Assembly: GCA_963666825.2 (NCBI GenBank)
Contig: OY763044.2
Coordinates: 2,232,001-2,296,000, forward strand
Direction: 5' to 3'
DNA length: 64,000 nt
DNA from: Saccharicrinis sp963666825
GTDB taxonomy: Bacteria > Bacteroidota > Bacteroidia > Bacteroidales > Marinilabiliaceae
Positions within the stretch are counted from its first letter, which is position 1, and the number at the start of each line of letters is the position of its first letter. The notes below the pieces were generated by a model that ran no database searches, had not been told where the DNA came from, and saw only the letters and a program-made list of their open reading frames with translations. Position numbers and translations under genes: made by a program. Positions 51,800-60,676 of the stretch are shown piece by piece.

Positions 51800-54331
51800 T
51801 TATTCTTGATTTTCTGTATTTTCTTCAGATGACACCTCACCATTATCTATATTTTCAGCATCATCAACAACATCTTCAACTTCCTCTTCTTTGTATGCAG
51901 ACACTTTTGCTACTGACGCAATTTCATCTCCATTTCTAAGGTTGATTACCTTAACACCCTGAGTTGCTCTTCCTGTTGTTCTCAACTCTGTCAATGCTAA
52001 TCTTATGGTTATTCCAGACTTATTGATTATCATTAAGTCATTATCATCAGTAACATTTTTTATAGTAATAAGAGCTCCGGTTTTATCTGTAATTTTCATT
52101 GTTTTTACCCCTTTACCTCCTCTATTGGTAACACGGTAATCTTCAATCTTAGATCTCTTTCCAAAACCTTTTTCAGAAACAACCAATACATCCTCATTCT
52201 CATCCATCACACATATCATGCCAACAACCTCATCAGTAGTTGTATCCAGCGCTATTCCTCGAACTCCAGAACCTGTACGACCAATACATCTAACATTAGA
52301 TTCATGAAATCTAATTGCTCTACCTGATCTGGTCGCCATTAATATTTCTGCTTCACCATGAGTTAATCTTGCTTGTATTAACTCATCATCCTCCTTAATA
52401 GTAATAGCATTTACTCCATTAACCCTTGGTCTTGAATAATCGGCAAGTAATGATTTTTTGATAATACCTCTTTTTGTACCCATGATGATGTAATTACTAT
52501 TTATGTAATCTTCATCATTAAGTTTCTTAACCTTAATAAAGGCTTTTACCTGATCATCACCTTCAATATTCAATAGGTTTTGAATTGCCCTACCTTTTGT
52601 ATTCTTAGCTCCTTCCGGAATATCATAAACTTTCAACCAGAAACATCTACCCTTTTGAGTAAAGAATAACATTGTATTATGCATAGTTGCTGGATACAGA
52701 TGTTCAATAAAATCTTCATCTCTGGTAGTACTTCCTTTCGAGCCTACTCCTCCTCTATTCTGAGTTCTGAATTCAGCTAATGGGGTTCTTTTGATATAAC
52801 CCATATGAGAGATAGTAATAATCATCTCATCATCAGCATAGAAATCCTCTGGATTAAACTCTTCTGAAGAATAAACTATATCTGTTTTTCGATCATCACC
52901 ATATTTATCTCTAATCTCAATAAGTTCATTAGTGATAATTTCCATTCTTCTTGGTTCATGAGCAAGAATATCTTTTAAATCGGCAATTTCCTTCAATAAT
53001 TCATCATATTCAGCTCTTAACTTATCTTGTTCCAGACCGGTTAATTGTCTCAATCGCATATCAACAATTGCACGGGCTTGAATTTCAGATAATTCAAATC
53101 TTGCAATTAAATTTTCACGAGCTTCATCAGGACTAGCTGCTGCTCTGATAATTTTAATTACCTCATCAATATTATCACTGGCTATAATTAACCCTTCGAG
53201 TATATGAGCTCTCTTTTCTGCTTGTTCTAACTCATATTGAGTTCGACGAGTAACAACATCGTGTCTATGCTCAACAAAATTACTTATAAGACCTTTTAAA
53301 TTTAACAATTGAGGTCGTCCTTTTACTAAAGCAATATTATTAACACTAAACGATGATTGTAAAGCTGTTAACTTATATAAGTTATTAAGAACAACATTTG
53401 CAATTGCATCTTTTTTAAGATCAACTACAATACGCATTCCTTGTCTGTCAGACTCATCATTAACATTAGAAATTCCTTCAATTTTCTTTTCGTTAACAAG
53501 ATCTGCAATTTTCATAATTAATTCAGCCTTATTAACCAAGTATGGAATCTCAGTAACAATAATCTTCTCACGACCATTAGCCTCAGCTTCTACTTCGGCT
53601 TTTGCTCTCACTACAACTCTACCTCTACCTGTTTCAAAAGCTTCCTTTACTCCTTTATAACCGTATATTATTCCACCCGTTGGAAAATCCGGCGCTTTAA
53701 CATACTCCAACAAACCCTCTATATCAATCTCATTATCTTCGATATAAGCAATTGTAGCATTTATAATTTCAGTCAAATTATGAGGAGGCATATTAGTTGC
53801 CATACCAACAGCAATACCACTGGCTCCATTTACAAGTAAGTTTGGAATTCTAGTAGGTAATACTGTAGGTTCCTGAATAGAATCATCAAAGTTTAGTTGA
53901 AAATCAACTGTGCGTTTCTCTATATCAACTAATGTTTCTTCTGCAATTTTATTTAATCGAGCCTCAGTATAACGCATTGCAGCAGGACTATCTCCATCCA
54001 CAGAACCAAAGTTACCCTGCCCATCAACTAATGGATAACGTAATGACCAATCCTGAGCCATACGTACCATAGCATAATAAACAGAAGAATCACCGTGAGG
54101 GTGATACTTACCTAAAACCTCTCCTACAATCCTCGCTGATTTTTTATATGGCTTTGAGGAAGTAACTCCCAAATCACTCATCCCGTATAAAACACGTCTA
54201 TGAACAGGTTTAAAACCGTCTCTAACATCAGGTAGTGCTCTGGAAACGATCACAGACATTGAATAATCAATGTATGCGGATTTCATTTCTTCCTCAATAT
54301 TGATTTTTATTATTTTCTCTCCTTCAGCCAT
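51800..54331 (-). CDS. gyrA: DNA gyrase subunit A
   Basis: This 843-aa type II topoisomerase subunit cuts and rejoins DNA. Catalytic Tyr121 lies in AAMRYTEARL. The N-terminal winged-helix includes the quinolone-contact stretch HPHGDSSVYYAMVRMAQ: Ser82 corresponds to E. coli Ser83, while the position of E. coli Asp87 is Tyr86. The coiled-coil gate and a six-bladed C-terminal beta-pinwheel follow; the GyrA-box is recognisable as NRGGKGVKT. An acidic tail (EEEVEDVVDDAENIDNGEVS) ends the protein. The hydrophobic Tyr86 may be the normal state in this lineage. Confidence 0.96.
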   Translation of the reverse strand: MAEGEKIIKINIEEEMKSAYIDYSMSVIVSRALPDVRDGFKPVHRRVLYGMSDLGVTSSKPYKKSARIVGEVLGKYHPHGDSSVYYAMVRMAQDWSLRYPLVDGQGNFGSVDGDSPAAMRYTEARLNKIAEETLVDIEKRTVDFQLNFDDSIQEPTVLPTRIPNLLVNGASGIAVGMATNMPPHNLTEIINATIAYIEDNEIDIEGLLEYVKAPDFPTGGIIYGYKGVKEAFETGRGRVVVRAKAEVEAEANGREKIIVTEIPYLVNKAELIMKIADLVNEKKIEGISNVNDESDRQGMRIVVDLKKDAIANVVLNNLYKLTALQSSFSVNNIALVKGRPQLLNLKGLISNFVEHRHDVVTRRTQYELEQAEKRAHILEGLIIASDNIDEVIKIIRAAASPDEARENLIARFELSEIQARAIVDMRLRQLTGLEQDKLRAEYDELLKEIADLKDILAHEPRRMEIITNELIEIRDKYGDDRKTDIVYSSEEFNPEDFYADDEMIITISHMGYIKRTPLAEFRTQNRGGVGSKGSTTRDEDFIEHLYPATMHNTMLFFTQKGRCFWLKVYDIPEGAKNTKGRAIQNLLNIEGDDQVKAFIKVKKLNDEDYINSNYIIMGTKRGIIKKSLLADYSRPRVNGVNAITIKEDDELIQARLTHGEAEILMATRSGRAIRFHESNVRCIGRTGSGVRGIALDTTTDEVVGMICVMDENEDVLVVSEKGFGKRSKIEDYRVTNRGGKGVKTMKITDKTGALITIKNVTDDNDLMIINKSGITIRLALTELRTTGRATQGVKVINLRNGDEIASVAKVSAYKEEEVEDVVDDAENIDNGEVSSEENTENQE

Positions 54332-54566
54332 TTAATATTAAATTATGAATTAGAATTTACAAATGAAAACAGGCCTCTTACAGCCTGCTTTTTTGAACGG
54401 CCTAATTTAGTCAATTATACTATAATTATAAAGCGTTTTTTAACACATTTTATCAACATGTTCAAATCTTTCTCAATTGCGCTATTTTATTACGATTTTT
54501 AAGGTTTTGGATAGTGAAAATTTAAAATAAATTGTATTTTTAAATTTCTTATTAAATGCTTTTAAT

Positions 54567-57092
54567 ATGAATTTAAATTTCTCACAAAGAATTAATGATG
54601 TTATTAGTTTTGCTAAAGAAGAGGCAGAAAGACTAGGCAATCCTTATATAAGTCCTGAACATTTATTTTTAGGAATCCTAAGAGAAGGTGAAGGAACTGC
54701 AATAGAAATTCTGACTCAACTAAATGTAGACTTAGATTGTTTAAAGAATAACATCGAATCAAAATTAAAAACAAATGTCACGTTAGAGCATACAGATCAT
54801 ATTCCTCTACTGAAATCTTCAGAGAGAATATTACGCCTTATATATTTAGAGGCCAGATCTGTCAAAAGCGAAAACATAAACACGGGACATTTGTTATTAG
54901 CTTTATTAAAGGATAACCGAGGTTTTATATCTGAACTTATGGCAGAAGAAAAAATTAATTACGAAAAAGTAAAAGGGCTTATTACCAAAAACGAACCATT
55001 GGCTAAAGCTGATTTACCTGAAGACGACGATCAGGATAGCCCTTTCTCTTCAGGAGGAGGTTCTGACGCACCTAGATCTTCTGGTGGTTCGAAAGGATCT
55101 GATACTCCGGTATTGGATAATTTTGGTATAGACATGACTCAAGCAGCTGAAGAAGGCAAGCTTGACCCAATCGTGGGACGTGAAAATGAGATAGAAAGAT
55201 TGGCACAAATATTAAGTCGAAGAAAAAAGAATAACCCAATTCTAATTGGAGAACCTGGCGTTGGTAAGTCAGCCATTGCAGAAGGTTTAGCCATAAGAAT
55301 TTATGAAAAGAAAGTTTCAAGAGTTCTTTTCGATAAAAGGGTTATTACTTTGGATTTGGCTTCAATTGTTGCGGGAACAAAATATAGAGGCCAGTTTGAA
55401 GAAAGAATGAAAGCCATTCTTAACGAACTTTCTAAAAATCCTAATATCATTCTATTCATTGATGAAATACACACGATTGTAGGCGCAGGAGGTGCTACAG
55501 GATCTCTGGATGCTGCAAATATGTTAAAACCAGCATTAGCTCGTGGCGAAATTCAATGTATTGGTGCCACTACCTTAGATGAGTATCGCCAGCACATTGA
55601 AAAGGATGGAGCTTTAGAAAGAAGATTTCAAAAAGTAATGGTTGAACCAACATCTATTGATGAAACTGTTGAAATCCTTAATAACATTAAGGAAAAATAT
55701 GAAGATCATCATAATGTTGAATATACACCAGAAGCAATTGAAGCTTGTGTTAAATTAACAGAACGATACATTACAGATCGTCATCTTCCAGATAAAGCTA
55801 TTGATGCTTTAGATGAAGCTGGTTCAAGAGTTCATATTTCCAACATCGTTGTTCCTGAAACAATATTAAAGCTTGAGGAGCAAATTGAGGAAACTAAAGA
55901 AAACAAAATCAAGGCTGTAAAAGCCCAAAATTTTGAATTAGCAGCCAGCTTTAGAGATAAAGAAAAAAATTATTTAGAAGATCTAAATAATGCCAAAGCA
56001 AAATGGGAACAGGAACTTCAACAACATAAAGAAACTGTAGATATTGAAAAAGTTGCTGAGGTTGTTGCAATGATGACTGGTATTCCTGTTCAAAGAGTTG
56101 CTCAGGCTGAAGGATATCGTTTACTTCAGATGGGTGACCAATTAAAGGGTAGTGTAATTGGACAAGAGGAAGCCATTCAGAAAATTGTTAAGGCTATTCA
56201 AAGGAATCGAGCTGGACTTAAAGATCCTAACAGACCTATTGGTTCATTTGTATTCTTAGGTCCTACCGGAGTTGGTAAAACCCATTTAGCAAAAGTACTG
56301 GCTAAATACTTATTTGACTCTACTGATGCTTTGATTAGAATTGACATGAGTGAATACATGGAAAAATTCTCTGTATCACGTCTTGTTGGAGCACCTCCGG
56401 GATACATAGGTTACGAAGAGGGTGGTCAACTAACAGAAAAAGTACGTCGTCGCCCTTATTCTGTAGTACTTTTAGATGAAATTGAAAAAGCACACCCTGA
56501 CGTATTCAATTTACTACTTCAAGTGCTTGATGAAGGTAGATTAACCGATAGTTTAGGAAGAAGAGTTGATTTTAAAAACACAATTATCATCATGACTTCT
56601 AATATCGGATCTAGAGAACTTAAAGATTTTGGTAGAGGCGTTGGATTCCAGACTCAAAGTAGAGAATCTGATTCTGATCATGCTCGTCATGTAATTCAAA
56701 AGGCTCTTAAAAAAGCTTTTGCTCCGGAGTTTATTAACAGAATCGATGATGTTATTGTATTTAACACTTTAGAGAAAGAAGATATTCATAAGATCATTGA
56801 TATTGAATTAAAAGGTCTTTATTCTAGAGTTGAAAGCTTGGGATATAAACTTGAATTAACTGAAGCTGCAAAAGATTTCATTGCTTCTAAAGGTTTTGAT
56901 TCTCATTTTGGTGCCAGACCACTAAAAAGAGCAATTCAAAAATATCTTGAAGACGAAATGGCTGAGGTTATTATTCAAGCATCAGTATCAGAAGGTGATT
57001 CAATTTTAGTTGATTATAACGAAGCAGAAAGTAAAATATTCACTTCTATATTAAAAGACAGTAAAGCTTTAAATGAATCAACAGAAGAATAA
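54567..57092 (+). CDS. clpC: ATP-dependent Clp protease ATP-binding subunit ClpC
   Basis: The 841-aa HSP100 unfoldase feeds ClpP. The Clp_N repeat domain (about 1-145) is followed by a Gly/Ser linker (about 155-180). AAA-1 has Walker A GEPGVGKSA and Walker B ILFIDEIHTI. The UVR/middle domain (about 425-470, FELAASFRDKEKNYLEDL) marks ClpC rather than ClpB or ClpA. AAA-2 has GPTGVGKTHLAK and VVLLDEIEKAHPDVFN. It removes damaged or regulatory proteins in the cytoplasm. It diverges from gyrA. No CIRCE or other heat-shock operator was seen upstream. Confidence 0.95.
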   Translation: MNLNFSQRINDVISFAKEEAERLGNPYISPEHLFLGILREGEGTAIEILTQLNVDLDCLKNNIESKLKTNVTLEHTDHIPLLKSSERILRLIYLEARSVKSENINTGHLLLALLKDNRGFISELMAEEKINYEKVKGLITKNEPLAKADLPEDDDQDSPFSSGGGSDAPRSSGGSKGSDTPVLDNFGIDMTQAAEEGKLDPIVGRENEIERLAQILSRRKKNNPILIGEPGVGKSAIAEGLAIRIYEKKVSRVLFDKRVITLDLASIVAGTKYRGQFEERMKAILNELSKNPNIILFIDEIHTIVGAGGATGSLDAANMLKPALARGEIQCIGATTLDEYRQHIEKDGALERRFQKVMVEPTSIDETVEILNNIKEKYEDHHNVEYTPEAIEACVKLTERYITDRHLPDKAIDALDEAGSRVHISNIVVPETILKLEEQIEETKENKIKAVKAQNFELAASFRDKEKNYLEDLNNAKAKWEQELQQHKETVDIEKVAEVVAMMTGIPVQRVAQAEGYRLLQMGDQLKGSVIGQEEAIQKIVKAIQRNRAGLKDPNRPIGSFVFLGPTGVGKTHLAKVLAKYLFDSTDALIRIDMSEYMEKFSVSRLVGAPPGYIGYEEGGQLTEKVRRRPYSVVLLDEIEKAHPDVFNLLLQVLDEGRLTDSLGRRVDFKNTIIIMTSNIGSRELKDFGRGVGFQTQSRESDSDHARHVIQKALKKAFAPEFINRIDDVIVFNTLEKEDIHKIIDIELKGLYSRVESLGYKLELTEAAKDFIASKGFDSHFGARPLKRAIQKYLEDEMAEVIIQASVSEGDSILVDYNEAESKIFTSILKDSKALNESTEE

Positions 57093-57120
57093 AATTCTTT
57101 ATATTTAACAAATAAAAAAA

Positions 57121-57147
57121 GATGCTCTAATAAATAATTAGGGCATC
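57121..57147 (+). terminator. clpC terminator
   Basis: GATGCTCTAAT (57121-57131) pairs with ATTAGGGCATC (57137-57147, one G-U), then eight T. Confidence 0.8.
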
Positions 57148-57220
57148 TTTTTTTTATCACCATCCTGAAAATATATGTCTTATGATCTAAGGAAACTCAT
57201 ACAACCATAGTCTTAAGATT

Positions 57221-57274
57221 TTCGATATAAAAAAAAGGATTGTCCCAAAGAACAATCCTTTTTTTTATATCGAA
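57221..57274 (-). terminator. Terminator of the 214-aa TPR gene
   Basis: A perfect 23-bp inverted repeat (57221-57243 with 57252-57274) has an 8-nt loop. The stem includes an A8/T8 tract, so the U-run sits inside the 3' arm. Confidence 0.8.
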
Positions 57275-57285
57275 AAATAAATTTT

Positions 57286-57930
57286 CTATTTCAATAACTC
57301 AGGAACTTTAGCAACAATAGTTTTTGCAGCTTCGTTTGTAGCTTGAAATTCTAAAGCTTTATTCGCTAACTCTACAGCTTTACTCAACTCTACTCCTGCC
57401 TTATCTTTAATTGCATCCCACTGATCTCGGTTTGCATCTGTACGTGTATTTAATACAGAAACACCTTTTGTGAAATAATCATTAGCATCTTTAACATAGT
57501 AAACTGCTAACTCTTTTTTCATATGAGAAACATACTTACTTGTTGCGTAATCTTTAATTCCTGCTAAAAGAACTTTCTCCATCTCCTGCTCTTTACCCAA
57601 TTCCTTATAGGCTTTTGCAATATAATATGTACAAATATCAGCCTTATAATCTAACTCTTTAGATTGAGTAAAATACTTAATTGAAAGTTCATCTTTCTTT
57701 AATTTTCTTGCACAAGTCGCTGTATTATAAACCATAGCTGGGTCCATCTCTTCAGCTTCATCCCAAACTTTAATAGCAGACTCATATGATGCTAATGCTG
57801 TTTTATAATCCTTTGTCTTTAAAGCAGCATTTCCATCATTTTTAAACTCGGCTGCACTTTTCTCTTCTTGGGCAAATGATGACGTTAATAATACAAATAA
57901 CAGTACTCCTAATGATAAAATGTTCTTCAT
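57286..57930 (-). CDS. Exported tetratricopeptide-repeat protein (214 aa)
   Basis: A signal peptide (MKNILSLGVLLFVLLTSSFA, cleaved before QEEK) precedes three or four TPR units: FKNDGNAALKTKDYKTALAS, AMVYNTATCARKLKKDELSI and CTYYIAKAYKELGKEQEMEK. A helical C-terminus with repeated KAVELANKALEF completes it. The role is unknown; such small TPR proteins are abundant in the Bacteroidota periplasm. It is monocistronic, between clpC and the thr operon. Confidence 0.83.
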   Translation of the reverse strand: MKNILSLGVLLFVLLTSSFAQEEKSAAEFKNDGNAALKTKDYKTALASYESAIKVWDEAEEMDPAMVYNTATCARKLKKDELSIKYFTQSKELDYKADICTYYIAKAYKELGKEQEMEKVLLAGIKDYATSKYVSHMKKELAVYYVKDANDYFTKGVSVLNTRTDANRDQWDAIKDKAGVELSKAVELANKALEFQATNEAAKTIVAKVPELLK

Positions 57931-58057
57931 AATTTTTCTTTTGAATTATTTCTAATTAAAAAATGTTCGAATTATTTAAGATTCGTAAAAATAATTATTT
58001 TTTGAAAAAATCTTAATAATACTGGAACATAATATCAAAAAGAGTCAATAATTATGC

Positions 58058-59353
58058 CTATTTCAACAAAAAGGATTTTAAATTTTCCAGTGTCGCTTCC
58101 ATTTGAACACTTTTTCGCTCTCCTTTCATAAAAGCCTGCAATCTTTCTGGAACTTCAAGTTTTCGTCCAATCTCAGGTTCTACAACTTCAGGAAACTTAG
58201 TTGGATGAGCCGTCTCCAGGAAAACACCTACTTCATCAACTTTTAATCCATCTTCTAAGGCCATATATCCTGTTGCACCATGTGGATCCATAACATAACT
58301 GCACTCTTTATCAACTCTATTTAATGCTCTTCTGATATCCTCATCTGTATATGAGTAACCTTCAATTTTTTCTGTAACTTTTTTATGCTCTGAATCATAT
58401 AAATCAAGAATTCGAACAAAGTTACTTGGATCACCAACATCCATTGCATTGGCAATAGTAGCTTTTGATGGTGCTGGTTTATAGCTACCAGACTCCAGGT
58501 ATTTAGGTACAATATCATTAATATTTGTAGCTGCAATGAACCTTTTTACAGGCAATCCCATTAACTGTGCAATCAAACCAGCTGTAATATTTCCAAAGTT
58601 ACCACTTGGCACACACATTACAATATCATTTTCAATACCCATACTTTTTAATTGAGCATATGCATGATGATAGTATATTGATTGCGGTAACAAACGTGCT
58701 AGATTTATAGAATTAGCAGATGTAAGAACTAATTTGTCATTCAATTCTTTGTCCAAAAAGGCTTGTTTAACCATTCTTTGGCAATCATCAAATGTTCCAT
58801 TTACTTCAATTGCTGTAATATTTTCACCTAATGTTGTAAATTGTTTCTCCTGAACTTCACTCACTAATCCTTTTGGATATAGCACAAAAACATTAATTCC
58901 AGGAACCATATAAAAACCATTAGCCACAGCACTTCCTGTATCTCCTGAAGTTGCTACAAGAATATTAATATCCTTATCCTGTCCACTAACAAAGTTTGAT
59001 AAGATTCTTGCCATAAAGCGAGCACCAATATCTTTAAATGCCAATGTTGGTCCATGAAACAACTCTAATGAATATTTACCTTTACTTACCTCAACAACTG
59101 GAATTTCAAAACTTAATGCATCATCAACAAGAGCTTTAAATTCTTCCTCAGGTATGTCTGGACAGAAAAATGGCTTTAATACTTCATAACCAATTTCCTG
59201 AAGAGTTTTATTTTTAATATCATCAAAAAAAGTTTTATCTAATACAGGAATCTGTTCTGGCATATACAAACCATTATCAGCTGCTAAACCTTTCAAAACA
59301 GCTTCCTTTAGATCAACCTTAGTATTTTGAGAATTGGTACTATAAAATTGCAT
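58058..59353 (-). CDS. thrC: Threonine synthase
   Basis: The 431-aa PLP enzyme converts O-phosphohomoserine to threonine. N-terminal MQFYSTNSQNTKVDLKEAVL is typical of the short bacterial class. The PLP Lys lies in GPTLAFKDIGARFMAR (about residue 108), with phosphate-binding VATSGDTGSAVANGF and CVPSGNFGNITAGL downstream. It is last in thrA-apgM-thrC, 8 bp after the phosphoglycerate-mutase-like gene. It requires phosphohomoserine, which no classical thrB in the window can provide. Confidence 0.95.
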   Translation of the reverse strand: MQFYSTNSQNTKVDLKEAVLKGLAADNGLYMPEQIPVLDKTFFDDIKNKTLQEIGYEVLKPFFCPDIPEEEFKALVDDALSFEIPVVEVSKGKYSLELFHGPTLAFKDIGARFMARILSNFVSGQDKDINILVATSGDTGSAVANGFYMVPGINVFVLYPKGLVSEVQEKQFTTLGENITAIEVNGTFDDCQRMVKQAFLDKELNDKLVLTSANSINLARLLPQSIYYHHAYAQLKSMGIENDIVMCVPSGNFGNITAGLIAQLMGLPVKRFIAATNINDIVPKYLESGSYKPAPSKATIANAMDVGDPSNFVRILDLYDSEHKKVTEKIEGYSYTDEDIRRALNRVDKECSYVMDPHGATGYMALEDGLKVDEVGVFLETAHPTKFPEVVEPEIGRKLEVPERLQAFMKGERKSVQMEATLENLKSFLLK

Positions 59354-59361
59354 GACTTTAT

Positions 59362-60567
59362 TTATTTTAATAGGGTTTGCATAAACTCAGGACCATAAAT
59401 CTTACCAAAAGCACCTTTCTTAGCAGCTTCTTCGTTATATTCAGTAACCTTATCTGGTTCAACTCCCGGTTTAGTAATAAAAAATGGCACTGCATCACGT
59501 GTATGTGTTCTTAATGCACATGGTGTAGGATGATCAGGTAATAATGCAATTGTTACAGGTTCATCCATTTTCTCTACTTCATCAATCACATACTTCACAA
59601 CACGTTCGTCAAGATATTCAAGTGTTTTTGTTTTTAATTTAAAATCACCTTCATGTCCTGCTTCATCACTTGCTTCAATATGCAAATATACATATTGATT
59701 TTCTTTTAGAGCTTTAATTGCAGCTTCAGCTTTACCTTCATAATTTGTATCATACAAACCAGTAGATCCTTCAACATGAATACCTTTTAATCCGGCATAA
59801 GCACCTAAACCATATATCAAATCTACAGCTGAAATTACTGCTCCTGATTCTAAACCGTATAATTCTTTTAATGTAGGCATATTGGGAGTATTTCCAGGAG
59901 ACCAAGGCCATATCATATCTGCAGCAGACTTTCCGGCTTCTCTTCTTTTAACATTAACCGGATGATCTTTTAACAATTCCTTTGACTTTAACATTAAATC
60001 AACAATCAAATCAACTGTATCCTGAGCTCCAGCTTCCTTAACTGTTGGCATCACTTCTTTTATAAGAGTACCAGGCACATCATGTGGTGGAACGCAATTT
60101 ATTTTATCACTTCCTCCATCAACCACAAGTAAATGACGATAGCTAACACCTGGGTAAAAATTTACTTTATCTGAACCTAACTTTTCCTGAAGAAACTCCA
60201 TAATTTCTTTAGCTTCTTCTGTAGAAATATGTCCGGCAGAGTGGTTTAATATTTTCTCATCTTCAACAGAGATCAGGTTACATCTAAATACCAAATCACT
60301 TAAAGACGTTTTAACTCCCATTGATGCAGCTTCAAGCACACCTCTTCCTTTATAGTACTTTTCAGCATCATACCCCATCACCATCATGTTAGCAACCTCA
60401 CTACCAGGATGTAATGTCGGAGGTACAGTATCTAATAATCCAGACACTCCAAGTTTACATAACTTATCAATATTTGGAGTATTCGCAGCCATTAAAGGAG
60501 TTTTTCCTCCTAGTTCTTCAATGGGTTCATCCGAAGCCCCATCTGCAAGTATGATTAAATATTTCAT
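59362..60567 (-). CDS. ApgM-type phosphoglycerate mutase homologue, probable alternative homoserine kinase
   Basis: This 401-aa alkaline-phosphatase-superfamily protein is of the archaeal-type cofactor-independent phosphoglycerate mutase class. Its motifs are the metal site MKYLIILADGASDEP, the phospho-Ser loop in LHPGSEVANMMVMGY, HIEASDEAGHEGDFK, and LLPDHPTPCALRTHTRDAVP. It lies between thrA and thrC, exactly where thrB (homoserine kinase) is missing. From memory, ApgM-like proteins in thr operons of Bacteroides have been proposed as the homoserine kinase, and I favour that role over glycolysis. The start is the ATG at 60567; a longer reading from 60600 adds 11 unlikely residues. Confidence 0.82.
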   Translation of the reverse strand: MKYLIILADGASDEPIEELGGKTPLMAANTPNIDKLCKLGVSGLLDTVPPTLHPGSEVANMMVMGYDAEKYYKGRGVLEAASMGVKTSLSDLVFRCNLISVEDEKILNHSAGHISTEEAKEIMEFLQEKLGSDKVNFYPGVSYRHLLVVDGGSDKINCVPPHDVPGTLIKEVMPTVKEAGAQDTVDLIVDLMLKSKELLKDHPVNVKRREAGKSAADMIWPWSPGNTPNMPTLKELYGLESGAVISAVDLIYGLGAYAGLKGIHVEGSTGLYDTNYEGKAEAAIKALKENQYVYLHIEASDEAGHEGDFKLKTKTLEYLDERVVKYVIDEVEKMDEPVTIALLPDHPTPCALRTHTRDAVPFFITKPGVEPDKVTEYNEEAAKKGAFGKIYGPEFMQTLLK

Positions 60568-60676
60568 ATGTCTAAATTTTCTGTTAATTGCCATATGCAA
60601 CTCGCCAATTCTAACTTCTTATAGTTTTAAAGAGAAGCATTTATAATGACTCGTTTCGTACTATTTAGTTTTTCTT

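Noticed and set aside
51800..54331. Acquired quinolone-resistance change at GyrA Tyr86
   Set aside because: The residue differs from E. coli Asp87, but position 86/87 varies between phyla; without relatives for comparison it cannot be called a resistance mutation.
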